Assembly: GCA_026874595.1 (NCBI GenBank)
Contig: CM049306.1
Coordinates: 93,983,642-94,047,641 of the forward strand
Reading direction: 5' to 3'
DNA length: 64,000 nt
Origin: Sipunculus nudus
Lineage: Eukaryota > Annelida > Sipuncula > Golfingiida > Sipunculidae
The notes beneath the pieces are model-generated. The model saw nothing but the letters and a program-made list of their open reading frames with translations. It had not been told where the DNA came from and did no database searches. The position numbers and the translations under genes are program-made. Each line of letters starts with the position of its first letter. Within the stretch, counting starts at the first letter, position 1. Positions 12,309 to 24,340 of the stretch are shown here, in pieces.

Positions 12309-13187
12309 GGTTGAAAATATAGTATGAACTATTTTATAAGATATGATATGGTAGTGTCACAACCAAAGTCTTTGATTGATCGGAATTTGTTCATAAATGC
12401 TAAGACCCTCAATCACAGTAGTGCTTAAAGTTTGCTGCAATCTCAATTATACCAAACCAGCAAAAACAGCAAGTGTGTAGCACACATTAAACATGGTAGC
12501 ACAAAGTTATGAACCCACAAAGTAGCTGGATTCTTGTCTAACTGCAGCTTGTAAACATTATAAACACATGAATAAATTCACATTAAACCTATGTACACCA
12601 CACGAGTCCAGTTAAACCTGTAAACGATAAAAACATTAAATTAATTCAGGTAAGAATAAACAGATGTATGAATTAATATTAAGTATGAAAATACAAAAAA
12701 AAATATGAAATTAATAGGTACCTAGATCAATGTCTACCTACAGCTATGTTAAATCACATAAATAACGCAAATCTACTGTTTGTGTGACCCCCCCCCCCCC
12801 CAAGTATCTGAAGTAACGGAATAGCTCGGCGTTAACACTAATGTCAAATCAACTAGTACATCTAATCGGCAGGTCCATTTATCACAGGAATACAAAAATA
12901 TATATCTTCCAATGGTCCTGCGAATCCCTGCCAACAATTACATTGCCGTAACATCTGAAAAGTCATTTCTCTTCATTATACACAATGTGTTTTCCAGGCT
13001 GAAGTTCACATAAAAGTGTCGAGCTCACCACACACTGGGAAACTATTCCGTTTTAACACCACATCACATACAGTGGCAAGTACTCCTTTACCACAACTCA
13101 GCGATAATTCATTTGGAGGCAACGTGTAATCCTGCTACAAACTTGACTGTGCAATGTTTTCAGTGATTTTTTTTCTCTCTTTTTTTG
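12309..13187. other. AT-rich stretch, no gene recognised
   Basis: No convincing frame. It contains a poly-C run at about 12788-12800. Repeated ATAAACACATGAATAAA-like wording near 12545-12600 may be a short degenerate repeat. Confidence 0.45.
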
Positions 13188-13375
13188 AGACCTCTTAAGA
13201 TGCGGTTATCTGATAACAGGACATAAATCGTAACGACCGGACCTAGAATATTCTCTTTTGACATGCAAGGAGGCCAATGAAAAGTCTCCTTGGAAACCGG
13301 AAATTAGGTCTTTGTTACCCATATCATTCAAGGTATGGGGCTCGTAAGTATCCCGCAGAAATAATGGAAAATTTA
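13188..13375 (+). repeat. Dispersed repeat family A, copy 2
   Basis: Aligned with 79-233 from the AATCGTAAC block to the GAAATAATG block. Its first 45 bp (AGACCTCTTAAGATGCGG onward) also align with 13519-13566, so a partial third copy follows in tandem. Confidence 0.6.
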
Positions 13376-13518
13376 ATACAAAAGCTAAAGTATCTGAACA
13401 TCTATGGCATTGATAACTAATGCATGGATATTGATCATGAAATGTTTCATCAGTTTCTCCGGACAAGAGGTGCCACCTGGATTTAAAAAAAAAAAATATG
13501 CATCATTTCTCTATTTTT

Positions 13519-13570
13519 AGACCTTCAAAGATGCAGTCGTCTGTTTAAAGAGTACAAATCGTAAACATTC
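13519..13570 (+). repeat. Dispersed repeat family A, partial copy 3
   Basis: AGACCTTCAAAGATGCAG and the following ACAAATCGTAAACA match the start of copy 2, 331 bp upstream, after similar T-rich leaders. Only the 5' part is recognisable. Confidence 0.45.
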
Positions 13571-14116
13571 AACCAGGGCCACTTGTTACTTTTGGTACCA
13601 AGGTCACTTGATATTTAGAAGTAGCTAGTTTCTTGCTAATTCAGGTGTAGAAATTCCTAAAAAAAAATGGAGCAATATTATGGAACAATCAAAATAAAAT
13701 GCTCTTTTTCACTATTTGGGTGTGTGTGTGTGTTGGGGGGGGGGGGGGTAAACCGCTCTCATACATTCATCCATGCCCTTCCGCACGTGTATATGCGTAC
13801 AAGAGAGGACCTTGCTTTCACACTATACTTCCGAGGACGAACAGTTCTGCTAGAGTTAGCAAGAAGAGCTATTGAGATCCTTAACATTTAGGGTAAGCAT
13901 GTTTCCTCGCACACTTATTTTTTTAAGAAAAAGGCTGGTTAGACGTGAGAACGATGTGTTGACTTATGTCGCATAACTTGCGAGGACAACCTGCGAGGAC
14001 TTTCAGTTTATGTCATGTCTTCGTGTCATAGAGAGGACCTACTAATCAGGACATCAATTAAGCACACTTGGTTTAAATATATTTATTTATTACAGAAGTA
14101 GCCAATCAGGCTAATG

Positions 14117-14180
<64 letters not shown>
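14117..14180. repeat. (AT)n microsatellite
   Basis: Uninterrupted TA dinucleotides for about 62 bp. Confidence 0.95.
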
Positions 14181-14182
<2 letters not shown>

Positions 14183-14669
14183 CTTCACGGTACAAGTTAA
14201 AGTATATAAAGTATGTGAAGATCTAATATGTTTAAATTAATGTTGTAATTCTATGTTAATTCATAATCTTCACCAAAATGAAACAAGACATATGCAATAC
14301 GATTAGAAAGAAATCAATGAATAATATAATGATGTAACATGCTCTCTCGATACAATAAGTGCAAAGCAAAAAATACAAACAATAAACATATATTTACACT
14401 GGAAGGGAAGATTAATTATATTTATCATGTAAAACTTTTTGTGTCTAATATAAACTTTAAAACCAAGCTGCTCACAGTTTTCTTGACAGATCAGAGGGTA
14501 TACCTATCATGTAGATAAGAAAATCCAATATTTTTTGTTTTGTTTCCTGTTTACTCCTGAAACCCAAGGTAATATAAGGTTCCAATTCTAACTTCTCACG
14601 ATCTCAAGATCTAATACCGCTACACAGGTTGGTTAACCAGTTTAAACAAATAATCGAGCACCCGGCTTA

Positions 14670-14690
14670 CACACACACACACACACACAA
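14670..14690. repeat. (AC)n microsatellite
   Basis: Short run of about ten AC units. Confidence 0.9.
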
Positions 14691-14954
14691 CAAATTTCAA
14701 GCAAATCGTTCTTTCTGAGGACTTGCATGAAAATTCCCCAGCATAGTTTCCCCGGCTTTTTAAATGCTTTAAAAATGCTTTAACAGCTTTTCGTTTGCGA
14801 GGACCAATGTGTAAGTCCTCACAAGAAGAAAAAGTCCTCGCGCGTTTGGTGTGCAGTCAATATCGTGTCCTATTAAGTACGGTTATACAAACACATGGAA
14901 GTTCAGTTCACCATGTATGGATTTTATGCTATGGATCTTACAAATTCAAATTTA

Positions 14955-15410
14955 CCTGGCCCTTTGTATGTATCTCTCTATGTGCCAGTCACGTGTTCAC
15001 GACAAGTCGTACGACTCGTCGTACCATTAGTCGCGATCGGTCGTGACCACTCTGTAACGTGTCGTAGCGACCTATCGTAAGACAAGTCGGTAACAGTGGC
15101 CGACCGCTCGGTAGCTCCGATTGCTTGCGATCACATAATACTATCTATGACCATTCGTAAACTAGTCGTACGAAAACATTAGAGTACCATCGATTCTCCA
15201 AGACCACTGCCGATTAGTCGTAGGATTGTGAACCGTTTATAATCAACTAATGATTGCTTATGAGTACTTACGATCACTGCAGACAACCTACGACTTCTTT
15301 CGACAAGTAAAAATACTTTTCGTACGACCTTTCCACGACTACCTACGATTTTTCAGTCACAGGTGATCGTGACATTTCGTAAATCGATCGTAGGTGCATG
15401 TGAGACCAGG
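14955..15410. mobile_element. Probable non-autonomous DNA transposon dense in GTCGTACGAC-type motifs
   Basis: About 400 bp are packed with TCGTACGA, GTCGTA, TACGAC and CGATCG words on both strands, in sharp contrast to the flanks. The ends look inverted: CCTGG near 14955 and CCAGG ending at 15410, with CACATGCACC (complement) inside the right end and a related TATGTG.CAGTCACGTG inside the left. No coding frame is conserved. A foldback or MITE element is the simplest reading; the superfamily and target duplication remain unknown. Confidence 0.5.
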
Positions 15411-16180
15411 GATTAAACTGATTTTTTTGTTGGTAAAATTGTGTTTCTGGTACAAATTTAGACATCTAAATGGGTTAGGAAAAACGACAGGTTTAGAGTG
15501 AAATCCGCTACCGTGTCTTTAGACGTTTAGTGGGAGGTGTTCAAGTGGGCCTGATCTGGTTCTGTCAACAACAAGTAAATACTTGACGAAGTACATTAGT
15601 ATGTAATATTGACATATTACATTTTTTAAATAAACTGAGCTGCATAAACTTTTTGTTTCACTATATTTAACATAAGAGAGAATGATTAATGATAATAAAA
15701 TTAATAATCCTACTTGATATAGGTTTGGAGATGACCAAGTAGAAGACACAGTGTGTGGGTGCGCTCCGATTTCTATATGAGCCAGGAAACGGTCTCGAAA
15801 CCGAATTAGAACTCATGTCAGTGCAGGACAGTCATAACAGTGTGAACTGCGTCTGATCATGCAGACAGCACCCTAGCGGTGAATACAGTACTCAGTAGGC
15901 TCATGAGTCCTGACACAAGTCATACAGGGAAAAACACTGACACGGCCGTCCATCCAATTACTGTGTCACCTACTTGTTGGCTATCGTTCAGTTACCTGTG
16001 CGAGACAGGCCTGTGTTCACACAGTCAGATATTCAACAAACATTCAGAGAGATTTACCAATATGCTGGGTTAAAACAAAATTTCTCCCGCACATGGTAGC
16101 TGTTGTTAGGAAGCACAAAAATAGTATTAAAAAAAGAAGTAGTAATATTATATTTTGATTTATCTATGCATTAAACAATC

Positions 16181-16225
16181 TATATATAGGGGCGAAGACA
16201 TTAAACGTCTGTGTGGTGAGTACTA
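16181..16225 (+). repeat. Direct repeat with TATA-like start, copy 1
   Basis: TATATATAGGGGCGAAGACA followed by AAACGTCTGTGTGGTGAG. It recurs 274 bp downstream. The copies could be remnants of terminal direct repeats or of a local duplication of a promoter-like module. Confidence 0.5.
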
Positions 16226-16454
16226 AACATAGCTAATTAGCTATATTTTAAGTGACAGGTACCTGTAGGCCATGAACTACACTAAAAATTACCAGCTGCA
16301 GAAAAAGCTTGAAATGTGGTAGTCAGAAGTCTATGTTTACACGAACAGCATATGCCAGTGCTACATTTTATATCTGCTGGTTGGTTACTTTATGAGGTAG
16401 TGACAACTGCACCATCCCGACAGAGACTTTATATATATACATACATGCATACAA

Positions 16455-16499
16455 ATATATAAAGGTGCGAAGACATCAAACGTCTTTGTGGTGAGCACT
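16455..16499 (+). repeat. Direct repeat with TATA-like start, copy 2
   Basis: ATATATAAAGGTGCGAAGAC followed by AAACGTCTTTGTGGTGAGCA. About 38 of 44 positions agree with copy 1, far above the background of the intervening sequence. Confidence 0.5.
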
Positions 16500-16505
16500 G
16501 TAACT

Positions 16506-19500
16506 TCATTTGTTATATGTTTCTTTGTTATGCATGATAGAGTTTATCTTTGATCTGTAAGTTTTGATCGACACGTTTATATGTGTGTTGGCGAAGTAGT
16601 ACTAGCTGTACGTGAACCCGGTCGAAATAATCCTGACAAGACCTTGACATGACAAATAATGGCGCTGGATAACAAGGTGTGATATTACATGTATGAAGCG
16701 ACCCTAACATTTACATAACATATCTTGTTAAAGAGTTATCTAGTCGTGACTAAGTACTTATCTCGGGCTGGTAAGCCTAACTTGATAATACGCTGGTCAT
16801 AGACTCTCTAACGTCAGAGGGCCGAAATGGCGTTAAGATTTATTTTGAACAATGTACTTCAAATAAATAAGGAAACACTTCACTTGAAACGTGCACAGGG
16901 TCTGATTATTGTCCTTATATTTATTTGACAGAATGTTATAAAGGCTTCATCAAAGAATTCGCTCACTGACACGAATATAACATAATGTTCTCCACTCACG
17001 ATTCGTGAAAGGTCAATTGGGACGACCATATCTACCTGTTTTGATGAAAGCTGTAAACTGGCCGAATAATGCGTGGTCGAAAAAAATGCCTGTTTTGTCC
17101 TCCACGTCTTGCTTTGTTTTTCTAATCACATACCAACCAGGTTTGTTAATGATGAAAAAGCTGTTAAAATGATGAAGTGAATGGGATAAACCCGTAGTAC
17201 ACCCGGTTCGTTTTTTTAGCATACTAGCTGCAAAATCACAACATATATGTCAGATAAATGTTCTAGGCAACATTGATAGGTATGTTTTATTCTCACTAAA
17301 AGTCAAGAATTATCTTTTAAAGTTTTGGCTAGATTGATTCTCGTGAAGGGTTTCCCCCAGTCTTTCAAGTTGTTCTTGAATTGTCGTGTTCACACATTAT
17401 GTGTTGATAAGAGATCTCACATGCCCTTGATAGACTATTGTTATTATTCAGAGAGGAGCGTCCCACATGGCCCTTATCTACACCACAGAATGACGTCCCA
17501 TGAACGCTCCTTGGCACTCCATGCAGTTGGAGACAATGCGCTCGTCGGTACTGTTTACAGAGCGAAACGTATATTATCTCTTAAAAGTGAACTCTTTCAC
17601 AAACAGACACACCAACATACAATACTAAATATAATGCTTCATAATACACCATCGTTTCTTTCAGGTAAACTTGTAACGTAGGCCTTGTCTCCATTGTTTT
17701 TGCCAAGTATACAGCAGAGAGACAGGTGTGTTAGGACTTTTTCCTGTTTTTTTTGTGACCACTTCCATGGGTTCATCTAATTTGCAAAAAGCAGCTTGAA
17801 TGTAATTTTTCCCCAGTGCTTTAACTTAGAAATATAGTCCACAGATAAAATTTACTGGATTTATCGTTGTCTTTAATCTTCTGTGTTATTTTGATTTGTG
17901 AAAACGTGAAAACCGCAAGGAACATATCATGAAATGAACAGGTACATTTGCTCTACATTATTTTCGGGTGTCTGTTTGACATTTTTACAAATATTACGCT
18001 TCCGACGCTAATAATCGATTCGCCATTTATTTTTCATGGACAAGACTACTGACAATGAAATGTTCATCAAGCAAAAGTTTAGTGTTAATAATAGGCAGAA
18101 TATGCCAGGAAAATGAACAACAGCCATCATACTTAACATTGCAGCTACAATTTTACGAGCAACGGGGAGGAAAGCAATATACCGTTCCCTGTACATGCTT
18201 ATTCATTCATACAATAACAGCAAATCGTGAGTAAGAATATACATAGTTACTGGCTTCATTTCAAATTTTTATGAAACACTGGGCAATATCTTTCACGACG
18301 TTCGCCTTCATGCGCGATCCATAAAACAAGTCACACAATGAAAACAGAAAATGAAATATTGATGAACGTGATCTGGTGCCCCGATATTACTCCGCAATGG
18401 ACAAAGTCCGGAGCCTTATTGGGAAATAACTCGATTTCGAATTTCATATAAATATTCCATAACAAAAAGATGTCGTTTGCCCGATATATATATCTATGTT
18501 GTGGATACATTCTGGGAGCCCGTATAGAAATGGTAAACCGCTAAACAGATTGAAAATTCAGAAAAATACAAGCCTTCTGTTTTATATGAATTTGTACAGA
18601 TGGAATTACAGGGAGTATGACGGACTTTAGATTATATTCTCTATTCTATTTAACTGGAATATATACATTATCTTCAGATAAATAACACAACACATATTTT
18701 TAATTATACAAGTCAACATTTTTTCCCATTTGTATTCTAGTAGTAGTGTATTTATCCATGTAAATATTTGAAGTCATGATAACGTTTTACAAACCGTTAA
18801 ACCAAACATTTATGGATGCAAGAAAAAAAAATTTTTCTTACAAATCTGTAAATCTAGTTGAACAAATATAGAAAACTACAACATTCCGTCATTTGAAAGA
18901 AGATATTAAAAATTATGTATACTCTCTCGATATAGTTTATATCAACACATTTGCACACTAGAAACAATCATACAAGTTCTGAATTGGGTGGAAGTAAATC
19001 CACGAATAGCTGTTCTCTGGAACCACAATAAATGTATAGGTCTTAGGTTCCCTATACAGGAAATTAACCTCCTGTGAACATAGCATTTTTAAGTCTGATT
19101 CATTCTCTTACTTCTTTATTTGTAAAAATGATACAGCCCTGGCCTTAATATATATGCAGACATTTTGTCGTCTGAGTGAAATTTATACGTCGCATTTTCA
19201 ACAAGGGATAAGACAGGTTTTTTTTACAGCCTCATTTCCTATTTTGACAACATTCACTAAATCGATATTTTCAGATTAACTACATATATACATCAAAAGA
19301 AGGATATACTCAAATTGGTTATTATTTTTTTAAACGGATTTGTTTCTGGCATGTTATGTCAGTTCCTCATCAGTTTCCGTGACTACGGTCAATGACAGAA
19401 TAATATACTGTGTATTCCATTTGAAAAAAAAAAGTGTTTCTTGTTTCATGAAAATGTAAAGTTAACAATTTTACTGGTTTCAGCGAATCTACGAAATTAT

Positions 19501-20120
19501 CTCTTGAAGAGCTTTCGGTTTCTTCAAAACCATCTGTTCAATAAAATCAAGGAAATGGCGTCATGGTGCTCTGTCAATTGATGAGATTTTAATAAGTTTG
19601 CTAATTATTTTATTAATGAATTTGCAGTGCCATTTATCATTAATCTCCATTAAATCCAATACCGTCCACCCACCATTAGTAAGGAACAGCTTTTCCTGGA
19701 ATTGGTACTGGTTTCGTATTAACAGCTGGAGACTTGAGCCAACATCACTGAGACATATAAATCATTCAGCCGTTCAGTGGAACCTACACTCCAGCCGCTA
19801 AACCAGAGGAATACCCAACAATGAGAAAGATGGCCCTCCTGTAATAAAACAAAGTTAGGCTTAAACCACACTAAATCCGTATAAAGTGAACAGAGGATGG
19901 TGCACCGGTTATATTGTCTCCCCATACTTATTTGCAAAGGTATTGTATTGTACTCCTAAAACTTGTCTTAAATGGATGTTATCATTCGCCAAACGATCCC
20001 TGGAAGTTTCCTCAGACGCCCGCAACTGAGCGATAATTGGGAAATTTCTACGGAGTGTATAACTCTTTAATTACAAATGTTTACCATTGCCCAGCGGGTA
20101 TGCCAAGTTCCGCCAAGCCC
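16506..20120. other. AT-rich stretch, no gene recognised
   Basis: A 118-codon plus frame at 17325-17681 is the longest here; it has no recognisable domain or codon preference and is attributed to chance. Poly-A/T runs are frequent around 18820 and 19420. No repeat pair was recognised. Confidence 0.4.
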
Positions 20121-20152
20121 CTCCCTTTTTCTTATTCCTGGCTACGCCCCCC
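20120..20152. repeat. CCTGGCTACGCCCC terminus-like motif
   Basis: CCTGGCTACGCCCCCC resembles the end of a known style of invertebrate MITE; its inverse GGAGCGTAGCCAGG occurs at about 21445. They point away from one another, so they do not bound a single element in this window. Confidence 0.35.
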
Positions 20153-21440
20153 TTAAAAAAAAGAGTAAACATCCCAGTGTAGAGTCGTCATGGCATCGGG
20201 TGCTCCAGTCCAAATCGGTATATACCTGTCCATTGCTTGAAACCAAAATTTGATTCCGTTTCACCCTAGTCTGCGAGTATAAAAGTATGGCTATTTTTGT
20301 GATGTTAAACCTTTCTAAAATAACGTAAATCATTATCCATGTCTTTCATGTCATGGAACAGTTCACTGGTTTAACACGTCTCTGGTCTTATATGCACATC
20401 CCACGTTGTAATTGTTGAACCATAGTTTGATGTTTTACTAAAAATAAGCCTGTATTGATCAAAACATTCATCTCAGTCATGTTAACAAGCGAATGCTGTC
20501 AGAACTTACGATAGATCAATCAATACCCAATAATCTGTCTGAAGTCGGACTTGAACGGAAACATTTCAAAGCAAGATCAAAGAATAAATGATCTCTTTAT
20601 ACGGGAAATTCTGAATGAACAAATATGAAGTCTATCCATTGGAAGAATTCTGAAAGTCGGACCATTGTCATCATGCAAACACAAGGATCAAAAATACAAA
20701 TAACTTGTGGTATATTGACAAACAAAGTGAAAAAAAAGTTATCGGCACTTCAAAGTGTATAGTTATTGGCACTACAGAAACTTTATTAATTGTGTCCATC
20801 ATTATTATTACAAAATAGCAAAATCAACATATCACATTTGATTATATTGTTCATGATACAGAATCCGATTTCAAAAAAATTATTGGAATTGTAAACCCTG
20901 TCATGCATAAGGGGTATTTGGAACATGAACTGTCTATACATTATTTTCAGAGTTGTAACAAATATGCTTGGAATGTCATTGCCATCCATACCCAGCTTCT
21001 ATGTGTCAGAGTTGTGTTCCCTTAAAAGAAATATGACAGCATTAACCTCCGTAAACTTGGTGGCGCTTATGATGGGCACGAATGATATTAAAATACTGAT
21101 ATTAAATGAAATATGAATTCGTAACTCGCTAGCTATGAAGTAATATCTCAAAGTCAATAGTGATATTAGGCATATATATCGGGTCCGATGGATTCTGGCA
21201 AAATTTATATTGTGATCAGTATCGGATATTCCTATTTTTTAGGAATCAGGATGGTTAATGGTAAGATGGAAAACATTCTGTTTCATTTAAATGGTTTGAA
21301 ATGATAAAAAAAAATAATTTTGAGTAGACTACATTTTAATGGAAATCTTTTTCTGACTGGCATTAAAACGAAACCATAAAATACAATGACAAATTTAAGG
21401 TGGATATATTATCTTCCATGTACATATTGGAACATGTCCC
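20153..21440. other. AT-rich stretch, no gene recognised
   Basis: Several short frames of about 63-67 codons on both strands, none with recognisable features. Confidence 0.4.
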
Positions 21441-21483
21441 GCAGGAGCGTAGCCAGGATTGAGGGACGGGAGGGGGCCATGAT

Positions 21484-22374
21484 CAGTGGCGGATCCAGAA
21501 ATTCGAAAAGGGGAGGGTGGGGGGGGGGGGGGGGGAGGGGGTAGGGGCGCTTATATGCATATATCGGTACTATGAAAACTTTTATATTTACGTGTATATG
21601 TATGTATAAATATATTATTATGATTAATATTATAATACGTTATATATTAAGTGTATAAATTTAAATTCTTGCTTATTTTCAAATATGAACTACGGTTTCA
21701 TTAAAGTTAGTAACAGGTACATGGGGAGGGTAGGGGGGGCCCCCCTCCCATATTGGGAAATTTTTTTAATCAGCAATGTGAGGAGGACATTTTAAGGCAG
21801 TTTTCACCATAAAATGAGGATTGCCTGTTCCTGAAAAACTGTTCCTTTTTGTTATGTAGTCTTACTGTAGAGAGGTTCTATATTTAATATTTATATTTCT
21901 TCAAAATAAGGATATAAAATTTCAATCGTTTTCAAACAAGTCGATGGCGCAAAAGCGCATTTACGTTTGTAACTTGCAAAATATTATCTTTTAAATGTAA
22001 TGCTCGGAGTGAAATAACTGATATGTTGAAGTCTTATGTTAAATTTTGCATTTTACCGGATTTTGTGGTCTCGACAGCATACAAGACTCCTAAGACCAAA
22101 GATCGCGAGTTCGAGTACCGGTATCACCAGAGGAGCCGTGAGATTGTTCAATCAAGGCTTGGCGTCCTGCAGTTGTTCTACAGCTGTTCTTATATCCTTA
22201 TACTCAACTTATAAATTTAAAAGTAAAAAACTGCAGATAACTCTAATCAAATCAAATTGCTATTTAATAAAAAGAAATATGAAAAACGAAAATAAATCAC
22301 GAAAATTCGAAAAAATGGGAGATATTGCAGCTCAACAGCGGGCCGCGCGCCCCCTCTGGATCCGCCTTTTATAG
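21484..22374. mobile_element. MITE-like element with GGCGGATCC ends
   Basis: The left end reads CAGTGGCGGATCCAGA and the right end is the complement of AGGCGGATCCAGAGGGGG, giving a perfect 12-bp inverted core (GGCGGATCCAGA). A poly-G tract of about 24 bases follows the left end (about 21513-21536) and short poly-G/C blocks recur near 21734-21747. The interior is AT-rich and holds a tRNA-like segment at 22066-22125. Related ends occur at 23857-24047, 42389-42599 and 57344. No transposase is present and no clear target duplication was found. Confidence 0.55.
22066..22200 (+). repeat. tRNA-derived SINE remnant
   Basis: An A-box-like TGGTCTCGACAGCAT (22066-22080) and a B-box GAGTTCGAGTACC (22107-22119) are separated as in internal pol III promoters. 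The wording between them (AGACTCCTAAGACCAAAGA) is that of a leucine- or serine-like tRNA anticodon region in SINEs. It does not fold as an intact tRNA and has a non-tRNA body, so it is read as a SINE head inserted in or captured by the surrounding MITE. Confidence 0.55.
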
Positions 22375-22392
22375 CAAAGGCAATTTAATGCA

Positions 22393-22393
22393 T

Positions 22394-22443
<50 letters not shown>
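22393..22443. repeat. (AT)n microsatellite
   Basis: About 45 bp of TA dinucleotides, followed 55 bp later by a run of about 16 G (from 22500). Confidence 0.95.
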
Positions 22444-22445
<2 letters not shown>

Positions 22446-22515
22446 TATAAGACTTAGTGAAATTCTGGAAGGACGGCGAGACGGATACTGGATGCGACCG
22501 GGGGGGGGGGGGGGG

Positions 22516-23850
22516 ACTGTACGATCTCTCATTTCTTTGTGATTTCAAAGTAATCATGTGGAAGAGTACACAAGTACTTTTCCCGTGCAGATAGCTTTGA
22601 TGCATGAATGCTCTGACTGTGTGATTATTTCCTAGCTGGTGTAGGTGAAGCAATGATTCCGAATTTATTTTAAGATAACTGAAAAAAAATATTACAATTT
22701 ACACTTAGGATTACGACAAGCATGTTAAAAAAAGAGTTCAGCATATTCATATTAATTGTTCTCATTTTATCTGACGTAGTAGTTTCATGCTAGTTTGACA
22801 ATAATTAGGTTTGTAATATGCCACTTATTTATTCATGTAACGAAAAACGAATGTCTGCAAATCTTACACACCTGTCCGTTTGTTCTTGAACCAGGTGGAG
22901 AGAAATATGTTTCTTTTAATAAAGAGGAGAGCTATCTTATTTTTATCTGCGGCTAAATTGTTTATTATTCCGTTATCATGCCTATTCCTTATCGTAAGCC
23001 AATACATCAAGAAACGTTTTATTTGCTCACTTTGTATTACTTTATTTGATGATTATTTATTATAACGAAGTATGTAAATTGTAAAGGGTACTTTTATTTA
23101 ATTTGCAATGAGTCCCCAATACCTCCGTCAGTTACCTGTTCAGTTATGATAAGGAAATTAGTTTGTTACTCTTGGATATACAACTAAATACTACCTGTCT
23201 GTATGAATGATTGATATGTTTTTTCTCCCCTGAAATATGATCTGTTTCAGTCCCTGAATCTTACACTTTATTTAAACAGTGATAAAGAACTTAAAGGAAC
23301 ACGAAGCTGAGTAAAAAAAAAAAAAGGATTTCAAAGAATGCCGAAATATCTTAAACTAAACAAATCACAAGGGGCAATTGGAATAACCGGCTTAAAACTT
23401 AATGTAAGGTTAATGCACAGAAGAACTGGTTAAAGAACTGGTCAAAGCAGATCCAGGCAGGGGTCTTATGGGAACCTGCATATCGCATCAAACGTATTTT
23501 TTGAGGTTCTCTATGATTTTACAATGCCTTTATAATTGTTCTCAAATAATCAAATTGAGTCTTCTTATTGCGGTTGCGTAAAGTAATCGAACATCCACCA
23601 GAAAGCAAACACTCAATTTTGCTGTCTCTTGTACAACCTGATAGACAGCAAACTAATTTCCGCATACGTTGATTAGTTAAATATATATATTCTTTTTATT
23701 CTAAATAGGACATGGAGAAGGAGCATGTACCATCCATTACAGGAGCTTATTCCGATACTGAGGTCTATTAATTTAAGATATTTCCTTGATAATTAAAAAA
23801 TTAAATTAATTAAGATAATGTAAATATAAGCCATATATATCCTTCGGTAC
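22516..23850. other. AT-rich stretch, no gene recognised
   Basis: No convincing coding sequence. The 94-codon minus frame at 22369-22653 reads through the poly-G and (AT)n tracts and is rejected. Confidence 0.45.
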
Positions 23851-23856
23851 ACAGGC

Positions 23857-24047
23857 CAGAAGCGGATCCAGGGGAGGATCCAAGGAGTTCGCCCCCCCCC
23901 TTTCCAGCCTTTTATTAAAGGGTTTTCGGCCTATATTTGCGGTGCGGACCCCCCCCCCCCTTCGGACCTGGGGACCTTTTTCAAAGTTTTGTCATTAGTC
24001 CTCCTGGGATTGACCCCTCCTTTTCCTAAATCCTTGATCCGCCCCTG
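23857..24047. mobile_element. Short MITE with CAG..GCGGATC ends
   Basis: The left end CAGAAGCGGATCCAGGGG and the right end (complement CAGGGGCGGATCAAGG) are inverted. The five bases CAGGC directly flank both ends (23852-23856 and 24048-24052), a plausible target duplication. The interior carries several runs of C and the phrase CTGGGGACCTTTTT...CATTAGTCC...GACCCC...TTTTCCTAAAT, which is shared almost word for word with 42520-42590. Confidence 0.65.
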
Positions 24048-24265
24048 CAGGCTGGCCGTTTTATCCACGTATCTTAAACATAAGGGGAGGGGGACGCGCC
24101 AAAATTGCAGCCGGTCGTAATCAAATGACAAATTACAAAAGATTGTGTAGCTCAATATACTCTCGCCACCAATAAAAATTAACCTTTAAGCTCCTGCCAA
24201 TGGGCAATCTCTGGGCAAGTGGTTTTCTGTCAACATGGTCACTTGTGCTGTGTTTACTAACGGCT

Positions 24266-24268
<3 letters not shown>

Positions 24269-24338
<70 letters not shown>
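24269..24338. repeat. (AT)n microsatellite
   Basis: About 70 bp of uninterrupted TA dinucleotides. Confidence 0.95.

Positions 24339-24340
<2 letters not shown>

Larger units (their letters stand above)
13800..14850. repeat. Cluster of GAGGAC motifs around an (AT)n tract
   Basis: GAGGAC or its complement GTCCTC occurs about nine times, often as GCGAGGAC (near 13806, 13832, 13981, 13996, 14033, 14717, 14800, 14815 and 14836). The copies bracket a long (AT)n microsatellite. Motif-dense ends of this kind are typical of subterminal repeats in non-autonomous hAT-like elements. No transposase or exact target duplication was found, so the element assignment is tentative. Confidence 0.4.

Noticed and set aside
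17325-17681. 118-codon plus frame
   Set aside because: No recognisable motif and no splice or promoter context; consistent with chance.
22369-22653. 94-codon minus frame
   Set aside because: Reads (AT)n as alternating Ile/Tyr and poly-G as poly-Pro; low-complexity artefact.
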